Both the position numbers and the translations under genes were made by a program. Positions 1 to 10,823 of a DNA stretch of 64,000 bases are shown piece after piece; positions within the stretch are counted from its first letter, which is position 1, and each line of letters begins with the position of its first letter. Under the pieces are notes generated by a model that searched no databases, had not been told where the DNA came from, and worked only from the letters and a program-made list of their open reading frames with translations. Source of the stretch: Telopea speciosissima (taxonomy: Eukaryota; Streptophyta; Magnoliopsida; Proteales; Proteaceae); contig NC_057922.1 in the NCBI RefSeq assembly GCF_018873765.1, positions 17,373,563 to 17,437,562 on the forward strand. Reading direction: 5' to 3'.

Positions 1-2114
1 TAGTAAAAGGATAGGCAGAGCAATCTCCAGAAGGTGCCATGGTAAAGATCCCCACTTCAAGGCCATGGTAAAGGAGATTCAGCGGTGTGGGAAAAATGTT
101 AAGCCACCCACACCTCATGAGATTACTGGGCCTTACATGGATGATATTGTCCAAGAGGTGCATGAGTATGTAGAGAGGTTCAAGGAAAAGTGGCCACTAT
201 ATGGAGTGACCATCATGTGTGATGGATGGAGTGGACCAACAAGATTATCCATCATCAATTTTCTTATCTACTGTGATGGAAGGACGATCTTCCACAAGTC
301 GGTCAATGCATCTAGTGAAATAAAGATGCCAACTACTTGTACAAGTTAATGGATGAAGTTGTGGAGGACATAGGAGAAGAAAATGTTGTCCTAGTAGTAG
401 CTGACAATGCAACAACTTTCAAGAAAGCTGGTCAGTTGCTTATGTTAAAGAGGCAACATTTATTTTGGACACCATGTACAGCTCATTGCATAGATTTGAT
501 GTTTAAGGACATAGGAGAATTGCCCAAAGTCCAAAAGTTGGTTGGTAATGCAAGGAAAATCACCAACTTTATTTACAACTATAGTTGGGTTTTGGCATTG
601 ATGAGGAGTTATACACAAGGGGATTTAGTGAGGCCTGCAACAACAAGATTTGCAACAAATTATATTGCAATTGATAGCCTCATTTCCCAAAAAGCATGGG
701 CTGCTACAGATGTTCACCTCTACTGAGTGGTTGACTAGCAATTATGCAAGGTCTGAAATTGGAAGATTTGTTCAAGATCTTGTCACCTCCTCAAAATTTT
801 GGGCTGCAATGGGCCGACTTTATAATGTTATGATGCCACTCTTTTGTCTGCTTTGAGAGGTTAATGGGGATAAAGAGCAGACCATGGGTAAGATGGTAGA
901 GGCCATGGGATGTGTGAAGAGAAAAATACATGAGAATAACCCAACATCAAACAAGAAGTATTTGAAGATTATATCCGATCGATGGGAAAATATGTTGGTT
1001 CAAGATGTTCATTGGGCAGGTAATCTTATAAGTATATGACTTTGGTTTCATTTTAAACACTTAGTAGTTAGTAAGTTACTATTTATTTATTTATTATTAG
1101 AATTTCTAGGTTTCTAACCATCCATTACAAACCATGTGCAGCATATTATTTGAATCCGGATATCCAATACTCCAATGATAAAGGGTGTAGACCGGATCTA
1201 TTGCGTGCCCTAAGGAATGTTGTGAACAGAATGGAGCCAGATGTAGTGAAGGCCACACTTGCCATGGATGAGGTTAGAACTAAATTAGTTGTATAAATGA
1301 TTGAAACCAAGAATAGAGTGATTGGTGGAAGTGGAACTAATATATATATTTTTTAATACCTCTCTAGGCTAAGTATTTTCGGGAGGCCACTCGTGGTTTT
1401 TTGATAGAATGGCTATCCATGCTAGGAGCACACAACGCCGAGTAAGTTAGGTTTACCTAATTTATTATATCATTTAAAATTTGTTTTAAGGTTTTGTCTT
1501 TTAATATTTCATTTATTATTGTGCAGCTGATTGGTGGCTCAATTATGGGGGTACTAGTGCTCCACACTTAACCCGAATTGCAATTCGAGTATTATCCCTG
1601 ACGGCATCCTCTAGTGGCTGCGAACGTAACTGGAGTACATTCGGGTTGATACACACCAAACCCCGGAATCGTCTCAGTTATTCAAAGTTGGAGAAGTTAG
1701 TGTATGTCCATTACAACATGAAGCTGAAGCTTAAATATTTAGAGCTGGAAAGAGAAGGAGATGATGTAGATGTCAACCCAATCGACATCAACCACCTACT
1801 TGACGATGAAGATCCAGTTAGAGCATGGATAGAAGATACCGATAAGGTATTGGTGATAGATCAATTAAGTGAGGATCGCGACAACCAAACCGATCCAGTG
1901 ATAGAGAGCATCATTCAACGAGATGGATGAGGATGCAACACACCACCATCACAAGATCCTTGTCCTAATGTTGAAGAAAATGAAAGTAGCTCTGAAGAAG
2001 ATTTAGTCAGGAGGACAAGGTCAGGTCATCCGTATGGAGGAACTCAACAACATGTTGATGATGAGGATGAAGACGACGATGGTGATGGTGATGGTGATGG
2101 TGGTGGTGGTTCTG

Positions 2115-2178
<64 letters not shown>

Positions 2179-2724
2179 GGTGGTGGCCATGAGGCTTGAC
2201 AACATCGTGCTGGGGTTCAGTTCACATGTGAGGCAGGATACACACATACTACCCAAGATATGGATCATGGTGCTAAGCCTGCTGGCCATAAGACTTACTC
2301 GCTGAAGCCGCATAAGGGCAAGTCTGGCAAGCGCTCCCACAATCCATATGATAGTGATGTGCTTATGAGTGGCATGGAGTCACTTAGCATTAGTTCTGAT
2401 TATGCTGGTGCTTCATCAGGCCATGGGCATTATGCATCAGGTTCATCTTCAGGCTATGGACATGGGGCTTCTGTAGGGTATGGAAGTTATGGATACGGAG
2501 AGAATCAAGCACAAGCACAACCTAGTGCTGTCGTGGCATTAGCCACTCCAGAGCAGTACACACGATTCTACTATGAGTGGGAGAGTCACTACCATCAGTA
2601 TTTTGACTGGGCTCAATATTGTGCTTATGTTCGGACAGTACACAACATCATCCTAGTCGCTCCTATTGTTAAAGACCCTTACAGACATGACTTTGATCCA
2701 CACCGACATTCTTCATGGCAATAG
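1..2724 (+). pseudogene. hAT transposase-like gene, decayed, cut by window edge
   Basis: The conceptual product has a DUF659-type region (65-349, with the motif CDGWSG), the middle of a plant hAT transposase with TPCTAHCIDL (337-726), and the C-terminal hAT dimerisation domain (about 1527-1930, with SSSGCERNWSTFGLIHTKPR). A glycine, serine and tyrosine-rich tail continues to 2724. Introns typical of a gene are still visible: 1020-1141 joins VHWA to AYYLNP, and 1273-1367 joins AMDE to AKYFRE. The copy is broken by frameshifts near 345 and 700, an in-frame TGA near 855, and a frame problem near 1441/1527. The 5' part lies left of the window. A domesticated hAT-derived host gene is unlikely given these breaks. 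I could not identify terminal inverted repeats. Confidence 0.8.
2050..2180. repeat. Trinucleotide microsatellite tract in hAT tail
   Basis: Runs of GAT/GGT, then CTG, then ATG repeats lie within the 3' part of the hAT-like gene. In the transposase frame the start of the tract would give an acidic stretch, and the CTG/ATG part looks expanded and breaks the frame. Confidence 0.75.
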
Positions 2725-2919
2725 AGTGACTCTACATGTAAGAAATTTCATCTTTTAATCTTTTATAACAATTTCAAAGTGCTGCACTTGTCTGGTTATT
2801 GATTATTCACAATTCTTAGTATATATGCATGATATATGACACAAATTGCTTGTTTATATTGTTTTTTGTGTCCAAAAGTGTATTTTTATGTGTATTTTGA
2901 TCATTTTCATGCGTTTCTG

Positions 2920-3020
2920 CACCGATCGATACGTATCTCCGATACGATACGATACAATACGATACGTCTCTTAAAATCGCCTGACCGATACAATACCCGA
3001 TACCGAGACTTAAATCCTTG
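2920..3020. repeat. GATACG-rich fragment of a hAT-like MITE
   Basis: Tandem variants of CGATACGATACG end in CTTAAATCCTTG, which resembles the terminus of the larger palindromic MITE at 58823-59546 (TTTTAGAACCTTG). The left terminus and a clear target duplication are missing, so this is probably a truncated copy. Confidence 0.45.
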
Positions 3021-3023
3021 CCT

Positions 3024-3690
3024 GCAACTCATCTTCCTCAAATCCATTGGAGAAGATGAGTTGCATGTATCACACCATGGAAGCAATTAAGGTCTAGGAA
3101 ATCTTGTAGGGAACACCATAAAACTAGGGATATAAGTACTTATGGCAGTTGTTGTCCGTTCATCCATAAAGTTGATGAAGCCTTAATCTGAATCTAGGGT
3201 TTTTGCGCAAGGAAAAGATTCTGTCATATGCACATGGTTTTTTTTTTCACTCTGCAATTGCTGATTTGGTATGTTGCTGCCTCATTAATTGAAGATCTGG
3301 TCATATCTATTATGTTCCTTGCGGTACCATGCTCTCTATGATGCTAGTCTATCATATTGTTGGATTTTCTTTCCAAACCCTAATCAAAATTTTGGAGTTC
3401 TTTGTTTCCTGTCCAAAGAAGTTAATTGCTTCATGGTGTTCCCAACAAGGATACCGGCAACTCTATGTTTACTTCTTTGTAATCGGATTGGTGCAAAATT
3501 CTAGGATAACCTTCTCTCTCTACCAAGGGAGATCCAATTCTGATTTGAGGGCAATCAGAGCCCTCTAGCTATCTGCAATTTGGAGTTCTTGGTTTCTTGC
3601 GCAAAAAAGTTAATTGCTTCCATGGTGTTACCTACAAGGATACCTGCAACTCATCTTCCCCAATTGATTTGGGGAAAGATGAATTGCAGT
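3024..3690. repeat. Duplicated segment with two related hairpins
   Basis: A perfect 13-bp hairpin (3024-3036 with 3052-3064) and a longer related hairpin (3644-3661 with 3671-3689) share the arm GCAACTCATCTTC. Between them, about 75 bp around 3393-3466 is repeated in the same direction at about 3579-3655. No coding function is visible. Foldback transposon debris is the likely source. Confidence 0.55.
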
Positions 3691-3699
3691 TTTTTTCCT

Positions 3700-4026
3700 T
3701 TTTTTTTTTTGCAAGGGCATTTTTGTTAGTTCACCTTTTGTTTTTAATGTTATTAGTCTTACACTAAGGGAATGAGGGTAAATGTTAACTTTTAAAAACC
3801 TCAAGGGGGCACACAGAATTTTTCAAAACTCAGAGTTATTTTTGTAATTATGTGATACCTCAAGGGAGGTACGTGAAAATTTCCTTTAGTTTTAATGTCC
3901 TTGACGAGATATATCAAAAGCCACTACTAACCCTTTTATGAATAGTGACAAATATTGGCATATGAAGGTTTTCCTCCACAAGATGTAGACCTCCAAACAT
4001 TGAACCACTGCATAGCTTTTGCTACA
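3700..4026. other. Intergenic, no gene seen
   Basis: A+T-rich intergenic sequence with short homopolymers. I see no open frame, RNA gene or regulatory site that I can support. Confidence 0.5.
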
Positions 4027-4206
4027 CAGATCCTCCATGGCGCATGTGCTCGTAGCGGTCTGTGCGGCGCAGACTAGGCTGCATGCACAATGACCGTCTT
4101 ACCTTTGCTTGGACAAGACGTTTGGACAGGAATAAGGTGGTCTTTGCACGCTCAACTCAGTCTACACCGCTCAGGCCGCTACGGGCAGCACGGCATAGAG
4201 GATCTG
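4027..4206. mobile_element. Foldback MITE, 180 bp
   Basis: The ends are CAGATCCTCCATG and its near-complement CATAGAGGATCTG. The two halves pair imperfectly over about 65 bp. It has no coding capacity, and no target duplication is evident. Confidence 0.6.
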
Positions 4207-4259
4207 GATCCATAGCCTTTGGTGTCTTAGATTGAAAAGTTTGAGAATTTGACTGACTT

Positions 4260-4550
4260 TAGCGAATGCTGGTGAGAAATAGAGAGTATCGAAGAGGAAA
4301 GGTAACAAGATGGCAGCCGAAGCTGGCTTTTTCTTTCCATGAATGGCGCTCCACCCCACCCCCACCCCCACCCCACCCCACCCCACCCACCGACCGCCGC
4401 AGCTTAGTTTTTTCTATTTTAAGTAGAGACAGCCTAATAAAAGTAGTACACTTAATTGCCTTTGTCTGTTGTGTTATAAAAAGAGTTGTATTTCTAAGGC
4501 AAAGGCATGCAAAGTCCTCTACTTCGCCTGAGAAATAAAAGGCAAAATGT
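4260..4550 (-). repeat. Copy of PUB downstream-flank repeat (inverted copy)
   Basis: On the minus strand this segment aligns with 13490-13900 and 14570-14960. Shared landmarks include GAGGACTTTGCATGC, a CCATTCATGGAAAGAAAAAGCC-like stretch and TTTCTCACCA. It lies downstream of the minus-strand PUB gene, as 13490 lies downstream of the plus-strand one, so it marks the extent of the inverted duplication. The C-rich tract at 4350-4390 is a local expansion. Confidence 0.6.
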
Positions 4551-4722
4551 CTCACCTCCGAAAGGAGGGTTAAGCCCCTTTCCCAAATAAGATTGTAGCT
4601 ACACCCAAATTTAAGGTCATTAATGTACTCTTGCAGCTAATAGTGGAACCCATGCAAATGACAGCAAGTCGATAACTACAAAGAATTTGACCCTCTCTCC
4701 ATACCACACAATTTTGAGAATT

Positions 4723-4900
4723 TTTATCCTCTCAATTACACTGTCTTTACTTGACGTCAAGTACATCTAATAGAGGGAGGTGGATCCCACGTGGACCCTA
4801 TCTCGGATAATGTGTTCAGGCAAGGGTAAGATAGTCATTTCTGCCTCCTCTGTTAGATGTATTTGACGTCAAGTACAGACAGTGTAATTTAGAGGATAAA
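4723..4900. mobile_element. Foldback MITE, 178 bp, about 55-bp terminal inverted repeats
   Basis: The left arm TTTATCCTCTCAATTACACT is matched by the complement of AGTGTAATTTAGAGGATAAA at the right end. Pairing continues through a TTGACGTCAA core on each side. The ends resemble those of the element at 13112-13269, suggesting one family. No clear TSD is seen. Confidence 0.7.
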
Positions 4901-5029
4901 GTTAATTGAGATCCTACCTGCACTCTTGCAGTGGGGTTATTATTGGGTATGGTTACCATGCCCCTATTTTCAATATATACAATTTTTTTTTAATCTGATC
5001 GAATATTATTTGGGATCCACAGAAATTAT

Positions 5030-5661
5030 CCCCTAAGCTTTATTGAAAAATCAATATAAAACTGAAATACAAAGGGGATCGGAGGGGGACTTAACCCGCC
5101 CTACCCCTTTTCGCAGGAATAAATCACTCTCACACACAACTAAAACATAAAACCACCCAGTAAGAAAAATTACTAATTAAATTATAATTTAAAAATTGGT
5201 AAATCAGCTTTGTCTTCCCTCAATATCCGGCACAAACCTCCGGGAAACTACTGATTGGCATAAAATAAGGAGTTAACTGAGGATTCACAAACAAGATTAG
5301 CCAAAAAATCTGTTGTTCGATTATTTTTTCTATACGTGAAATAAAGGTTAACCCGAGGAAGTCAGTTAGGGCTACACTTCTTGAAATCAAAACTAGCAAC
5401 TCCAAATACGGCAAGCTCTTTGAAAAACAAATCGCACAATAATTGTAGAGTCCGAGTTGATATGACATCCCGAAAACCCAACTTAGCACACAATGTCAAT
5501 CCATCCAGGAGGACCTTGATCTCTGCCACCGAATTAGTACAAACAACATAAAAATTGGAAAAAGCCGCAGGCAGTCTACCATTGTAGCCAAGGATAATTT
5601 TCCCACCTCCACTAACACCTGGATTTTCTTTACTTGCACCATCAACATTTAATTCAACCAT
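5030..5661 (-). pseudogene. L1-type LINE remnant: RNase H domain and 3' UTR
   Basis: The minus-strand frame from 5661 starts with LNVDGASKENPG, the first catalytic block of the RNase H domain found at the C terminus of many plant L1 elements. It continues with TNSVAEIKVLLDGLTLCAKL. After a frameshift near 5450 the other frame carries FTYRKNNRTTDFLANLVCESS and CRILREDKADLP. The LINE fragment at 36369-37567 has the same endings ([20 protein letters not shown]), so both come from one LINE family. The reverse transcriptase is absent. This is a 5'-truncated, dead insertion, not a host RNase H gene. Confidence 0.75.
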
Positions 5662-6187
5662 ATTAAACAGAGGACATCAATAGATCGGCGAGGGAGCTTT
5701 CTATTTTGTAGTTGGAGGGCTCATTTGAAAGACCTGCATGACTAGATCATCCTTCACGAAGTTTTATATACACATTAATAACACTTAAATCAAGTTTTGT
5801 TTACAAATTGATCGTTTCCCCCTCTTCTCTTAATTCATATTTGGGTGCAGCAGATATTTGGGCCATTGAGATAGGCTTATCTCACCAGCTGTACATTGAG
5901 GAAAAATTTTCCCCTTTTTTAGAAAAAAAAGGGTTCAATGCTATCAATTAACAGATTGATACTACATCTCATTGTTTGAACAAAACCAGAAAGGCTTTAA
6001 CATAAATTAAAACTTCTTAATTAAATAAGAAGCACAAAGTTTCTCTTCAATGGAAATTGCTTTTGTGCTGGATGGCTGGACACATATTTTCATGTCCATG
6101 TATTTCTTTTATTAAATATTTATGTACACAAAACTAACTACTCTCCCTTTCCCACTATTTCTCTGTGTTTGTGAATGTATTAATTAA

Positions 6188-7444
6188 TTAAGAATGTGAT
6201 GGATAAGAAGAGAGTAAATGGAGAGGGATACAAGAAGAGTTCTTCCAAACCCTAGAATGCAACCTAAGCATCTCCTTGATCTTCTCCTTAGTCTTGAATC
6301 TACAATCCACCTGGAGCACCAAACACAACTTGGAAACAACACCAACTTGTAGCATCTCCTGAAGAACACTTGAAGTCGCAGAGAACCTCGACACTGAAGA
6401 AAGTATCCTCACTCCTCTATCAGTGGCCACATGTGAAACCCTAAGTATCTTCTTGGACACTACAGCAATTCCAGCTCTGTGCCTTAACAACTCGGCTCTC
6501 CCTTCTGCGCATCCACATAGCTGATCCAACACCACCAATACCATCTCAGAATCTCTCTTCTCTGTCGTCTCTAGGAGTATCTCAGTCAACACCGAAACTG
6601 CACCAGCTTCCACGGCTTTGATCCTGTTTCGACTCCATTGACAGAGCTCAACCAAGATCTGTAATGAAGCCTTAGATGCCTGTTGCGAGATCTGGTCACG
6701 CAAAACGTTAACGATCTGAACAAAGTGTTCCACTCGCAAGGACATCAGGTAAGTGGGATCAGACAACTCGAACATGGATTTCAGAAGCAATGTAGCGTAA
6801 GCACGAGATGTGTAACTCCCATGTTGCAAGACCCGCATCATCAATCTCTCAATGAAATCACCATTTCTGCTGATCAGAAGTTTCTTGAGGCCAACCTCCG
6901 AGATATGGAGACGGTGAAGAATGTATAGGGCTTCAGCAGTACTGGCTCCACCACTCGTGCCTTCATCTTCCTCTACCATCCTTAAGCTTGAGCTCTCGTT
7001 GGCTACGATTGAAGCCAAGAACTCAACTGCCCCTGCAGATTCCAAACATTTCCGGTTCCTCTCGCTTTCGTTGGCGATGGATCTGAGACTTCGAAGGCAT
7101 CTCATCTGATGTTGAAGGGTCTTACCCTCGTTGAGGAGTTTAACGATCTGGGCGTTATCGACCGGTGGCTTTGGTGTTGGGATTCGTTGGATGCCTTTAG
7201 AAGCATTGAGAGTGCACCATGCTTGGATCAACCGTCGGAGAGTGTGGTTTGGGGTCATAAGATCCGTTTCTGACAATAATAAGGGTTGTCTGGTGACTGG
7301 GCAGGTATTGTTCTTGCTTGAGAATATCCATCTCTCTATGAAATCCCGATCGTAGGTTATCCCGGAGGATACAGTCACCGGATCTCTCATGATTTCCATG
7401 GAGATCGGGCAGAGAAAATAGGATGGAACATCGACTTCTTCCAT
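6188..7444 (-). CDS. U-box E3 ubiquitin ligase, PUB22/PUB23/PUB24 class (copy 1)
   Basis: This intronless gene encodes 418 aa. Residues about 5-80 form the U-box, which recruits an E2 enzyme and transfers ubiquitin; its core is FLCPISMEIMRDPV, then GITYDRDFIERWI, CPVTRQPLL and TPNHTLRRLIQAWC. Residues about 110-400 are armadillo-type helical repeats with the clade signature CAEGRAELLRH. The length, intronless structure and C-terminal HSRVWK...IP match Arabidopsis PUB22/23/24, which act in the cytosol as negative regulators of immune and drought signalling; that role is known for the relatives and inferred here. The start at 7444 is the first ATG and aligns with the paralogue at 10824. A TATA-like box lies about 170 bp upstream. 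Copy 1 retains short stretches missing from copy 2 (around ASKGIQ and ANESSS). All core residues look intact. Confidence 0.96.
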   Translation of the reverse strand: MEEVDVPSYFLCPISMEIMRDPVTVSSGITYDRDFIERWIFSSKNNTCPVTRQPLLLSETDLMTPNHTLRRLIQAWCTLNASKGIQRIPTPKPPVDNAQIVKLLNEGKTLQHQMRCLRSLRSIANESERNRKCLESAGAVEFLASIVANESSSLRMVEEDEGTSGGASTAEALYILHRLHISEVGLKKLLISRNGDFIERLMMRVLQHGSYTSRAYATLLLKSMFELSDPTYLMSLRVEHFVQIVNVLRDQISQQASKASLQILVELCQWSRNRIKAVEAGAVSVLTEILLETTEKRDSEMVLVVLDQLCGCAEGRAELLRHRAGIAVVSKKILRVSHVATDRGVRILSSVSRFSATSSVLQEMLQVGVVSKLCLVLQVDCRFKTKEKIKEMLRLHSRVWKNSSCIPLHLLSSYPSHS

Positions 7445-7612
7445 CTTGAACTTGTAAGAATCAAAAGCTAGCCGGTAAATAAGAATGAGAAAACCCGGAA
7501 AGGAGAAGAGACTCTGATCACTGCTTTGATTAAAGGTACGAGATGAAGTCGTTAGAAGTTGCAGATCAGTTTGGGAAAGTTTGTGAAGGACTGAAGGTGA
7601 GTGGAGACCTGA

Positions 7613-7636
7613 TTTTATTTATAGGAGAGAGAGAGA
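7613..7636 (-). promoter_or_regulatory. TATA box with upstream CT run, PUB copy 1
   Basis: On the minus strand a CTCTCTCTCTCC run is followed by TATAAATAAAA, about 170 bp before the ATG at 7444. The same order (CT run, TATA, about 200-bp leader) occurs at the paralogue, supporting this as the core promoter. Confidence 0.6.
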
Positions 7637-7719
7637 AAGATTCAAAATCGAGAAAGTCAAAAAACACGGAGGATTTCACCAAAAAAAAAAATAAAAATAC
7701 GGAGGATAATATTAAAAAA

Positions 7720-7876
7720 AAGGCAGATGCATGTACCTGTGAGAGGTAACCACCTGTCTGATTCTTATTATTTTCAAGGGAAGGAAGGGTATATCTGGGA
7801 ACAAATTGGACAGGTGATTACCTCTCAAATGTACGTTAACTATCTGCACGTACACGTACATGCAGATGATCCATTG
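7720..7876. mobile_element. Foldback MITE between the PUB genes (A)
   Basis: The left part GCAGATGCATGTACCTGTGAGAGG pairs imperfectly with the right part, which ends TACATGCAGATGATCCATT. It shares its right terminus (TGCAGATGATCCATT) with the element at 9689-9845, so the two are one family. Confidence 0.5.
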
Positions 7877-7879
7877 GGG

Positions 7880-9688
7880 TTTTTTTTTTTCCCTCTTTTG
7901 TTTGGTCTGGGTACAACTGTCAAGTACAACAACTCACTTTACGTGTGAGAAAGGTGTGTTTCTCTCTAACTTGTTTGACTTTCTCTCGGTAAAAACTTAA
8001 AGAATTCCTTTCTCTAACTCATGCCTTTTTTTTTTTTCAATAAAATATTGACTTGCCGCACCCACATTTTCAACGTGGAGTATGGATGTCCATACATAAT
8101 TGAAACCATTTACATCCAAATCATAAAACTGTTTAATAAATAATTTGATTTTAGTTTTAAAATTGAGATCTTGAATCATTTAAACTGAAATAACTTAGGG
8201 TAAGAATAAATAAATTGCACCTAACAAATTAAGAGACATTCACACCTATTGAATAAAAAATTTAAACATATAAAGAAGTATAACCTTATAATTATTAAAA
8301 ATAAACATATAACAATAATCAATTCAATTCAATATTAAGTTTACATATATTTCATTAAAAAAATTGTTTAAATAAAAATAAAATTAAAATTTTTTAAAAT
8401 CATTTAAAAAAATTGAAAATGTTTACTAAAAAGTTCATTTTAGTTTCATCGCAAGGCGGGAGAGGGCAAGAATAAATATCGAAAGGGTATTTTTGAACAT
8501 ACAAAAATCCTAAGAGGGGTTTGTGAAACCTAAGATGATGAATGAACCGTCAATAGATGGAGGAAAACTTAATCCGAATAATATATAGAGAAAAATTCTC
8601 TATGAGGGAGTGAAACGCCTATGCACTCAAACACAGAAGGGGCATAATGACTACCCCACTTCCTATTAAAGGCAAAATTCTTGTTTCCAATGATACTAAC
8701 ATGTGTACTCTCATTAGCCGGTGCATGTGCTAGGGCCACACTCCCCGTAGAGAACTCTCCCCTATAATAGATAGTATAGCTGCAAGGATGGTATCATGAA
8801 CTGTGGGAGTGTGGGTTTTCTAACAAAAGTCTATTGATAAAAACCTATAAAGATAGGATCCTGACCTGTCTCGATGTTCTCAAGATTGGATAAAAAAGTC
8901 TTGAGCTAGAATATTCCTCAAAAGTCCATCACGCTATTACACCATTTTGGTCAATGGTCGAACCTGAAAGAGTTTTCAACAACCGTCCATGTTCAGTTAT
9001 TTCCATTAAAGGTCCAAACGTTCCAAATAACGGAAAATTTAATTTATATATTGCATTTAGGGATGCAAGTTTGGCCTTCCCAGCCTGAGCCTGCCTTAAT
9101 CGATCTGGGCTGAGATGCACTGACTTTAAGAGCTAAGACTGATAACCCTTTTGTATTTATAATGATTGTAATAGAATTTTGATTTTGAATATATTACAAT
9201 ATAGTTACAGACAAGAGATAATGTCTGAACACCTTGTCTGAGCGGGGGTAAGGCGGTCTTTTCCATCTTACTGTGTGTGAGACGCATGAAAATAAGGGCA
9301 ACTCAAAAATAGAGGATCCACAAACGTTTGGGAGGATAGATGGATTCCCCTCTGACAACTCACAAGTTTCAATAACAAAAGCTGATGATTGTGAGCTGAA
9401 TTGGGTTTTCGAACTCAAAGATCAGCAGAACCGCACTTGGACGCTCAGCTTGTTTAATCACTCTTCCACTCCTCGAATTTTTGGCTGTCCCTCTATCATT
9501 GTTTTCTGGAGAAGATCAGTTGGTGTGGAGCTTCAAAAAATTTATGTTTTTCAGTTAAATCCGTTTACCAATTCCAATGTAATTTACAAAGAGCTAAAGA
9601 AAACACAGTAGCTTCGACTTCAAGGAGCAGTAGTTGGAACTTGGAAGAGTCCTCCATCGGATATGTGGAAAAGGGAGTTCGGCTCCAC
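7880..9688. other. Intergenic region between head-to-head PUB genes
   Basis: A+T-rich sequence with no supported gene. The 112-codon frame at 9273-9611 (+) has no domain I recognise. It probably includes decayed repeats (for example 8580-8770) and the distal promoters of both PUB genes. Confidence 0.5.
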
Positions 9689-9845
9689 TGCATGTACCAA
9701 CAGGTGAACCTACGTGTGAGAGTCAATCACTTGTTCTATTTTTGTCATTTACAAGGGGTTGGAGGGGTTTTTATAAAAATAAAATTAAAATGTGATTGAT
9801 TTTGAGATGTACGTTCACCTGTTGATACGTGCAGATGATCCATTA
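9689..9845. mobile_element. Foldback MITE between the PUB genes (B)
   Basis: The left arm (ACAGGTGAACCTACGTGTGAG) pairs with the right arm near GATGTACGTTCACCTGTTG. The right terminus TGCAGATGATCCATT is shared with the element at 7720-7876. Confidence 0.55.
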
Positions 9846-10439
9846 TCTGAAAGAGGATATGGAGATTCCAAACACTTCTAATTCTAAAAATAAATTATGT
9901 TCATCCCGTGTAAGGGAGACCAGTATGACCAATGCGCTTGTAAGGACCAATGGAGGAGGCACAGAAACATCTTGGGATGGGATTTCGGCTTTTCACAGGG
10001 GAGGGTGTCTCGGCATGGGTGCTACACTCCCCACAGATAGCTTTTCTCTCACGTTTAAATATGACTTTCTAACCTCCCACCCCTAAAAACAGTTTAAATA
10101 AAAACCATGGGCGATTATTTTAGATCCGGACAAGTTAAAACAAAAGCACCTATTTTTTTTTTTTTGGTGGGAAGCAAAATAGAACATGGCACCACAGCAG
10201 CAAAGGAAAGCTTGTGGACTTCACGTAGAAAATTAGAAGATGTCGGCGTGCGTCAATAGACAATTGGACACGAGTTAGAAAGAGAAATACCTTTTGTTTT
10301 AGTTCTTAGAGAGAGAAAGTCAAAAGGATGTGAAGGATTTCCGCTTTGCGAATCACTGGGTGCCATCTAGGCGAAGGAAACGATGAGTCCAGTCCGTAGA
10401 GGATGTCGATTCAGGAAACGATAAGCTTCGAAGACTCTT

Positions 10440-10535
10440 TTTTTTTTTTTTTTTTTCCCCAATTAATAATAGTAATAAAGTTGTCATACTGGAGGATGGA
10501 GGATACCGTGTTTTGACTTTCTGGATTTTGAATCT

Positions 10536-10573
<38 letters not shown>

Positions 10574-10590
10574 AATAGTAATATAAAAGG
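10440..10590 (+). promoter_or_regulatory. Core promoter of PUB copy 2: CT microsatellite and TATA box
   Basis: A (CT)n tract (about 10541-10570) is followed by ATATAAAAGG at 10581-10590, about 240 bp before the ATG at 10824. The arrangement mirrors copy 1, with the CT run expanded here. A poly-T tract lies at 10438-10456. Confidence 0.6.
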
Positions 10591-10823
10591 AGGTCTAACC
10601 TTCACAAACTTCCTCAAACAGATCGATCGTCTGCAATTCCGAACGAATTCATCATATCTCCTTATAACTTCAACCAAAGTACTCGACCAAACCTTTCTTC
10701 ACCTTTCTGGATTTCTGTTTGTTTCAACCATTCGTTTCTGTTATTCTCTACATCTCTTTCAATCTTGAGCTTATTCACTTCCACAGCTTTCCCTCCGGGT
10801 TTTGACTCGTCGACAAGTTCAAG

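Noticed and set aside
2044..2340. Serine and isoleucine-rich minus-strand frame
   Set aside because: A shadow of the trinucleotide microsatellite in the hAT tail.
9273..9611. 112-codon frame between the PUB genes as a real gene
   Set aside because: No recognisable domain, no promoter or codon pattern to support it, and the surrounding DNA is repeat-like.
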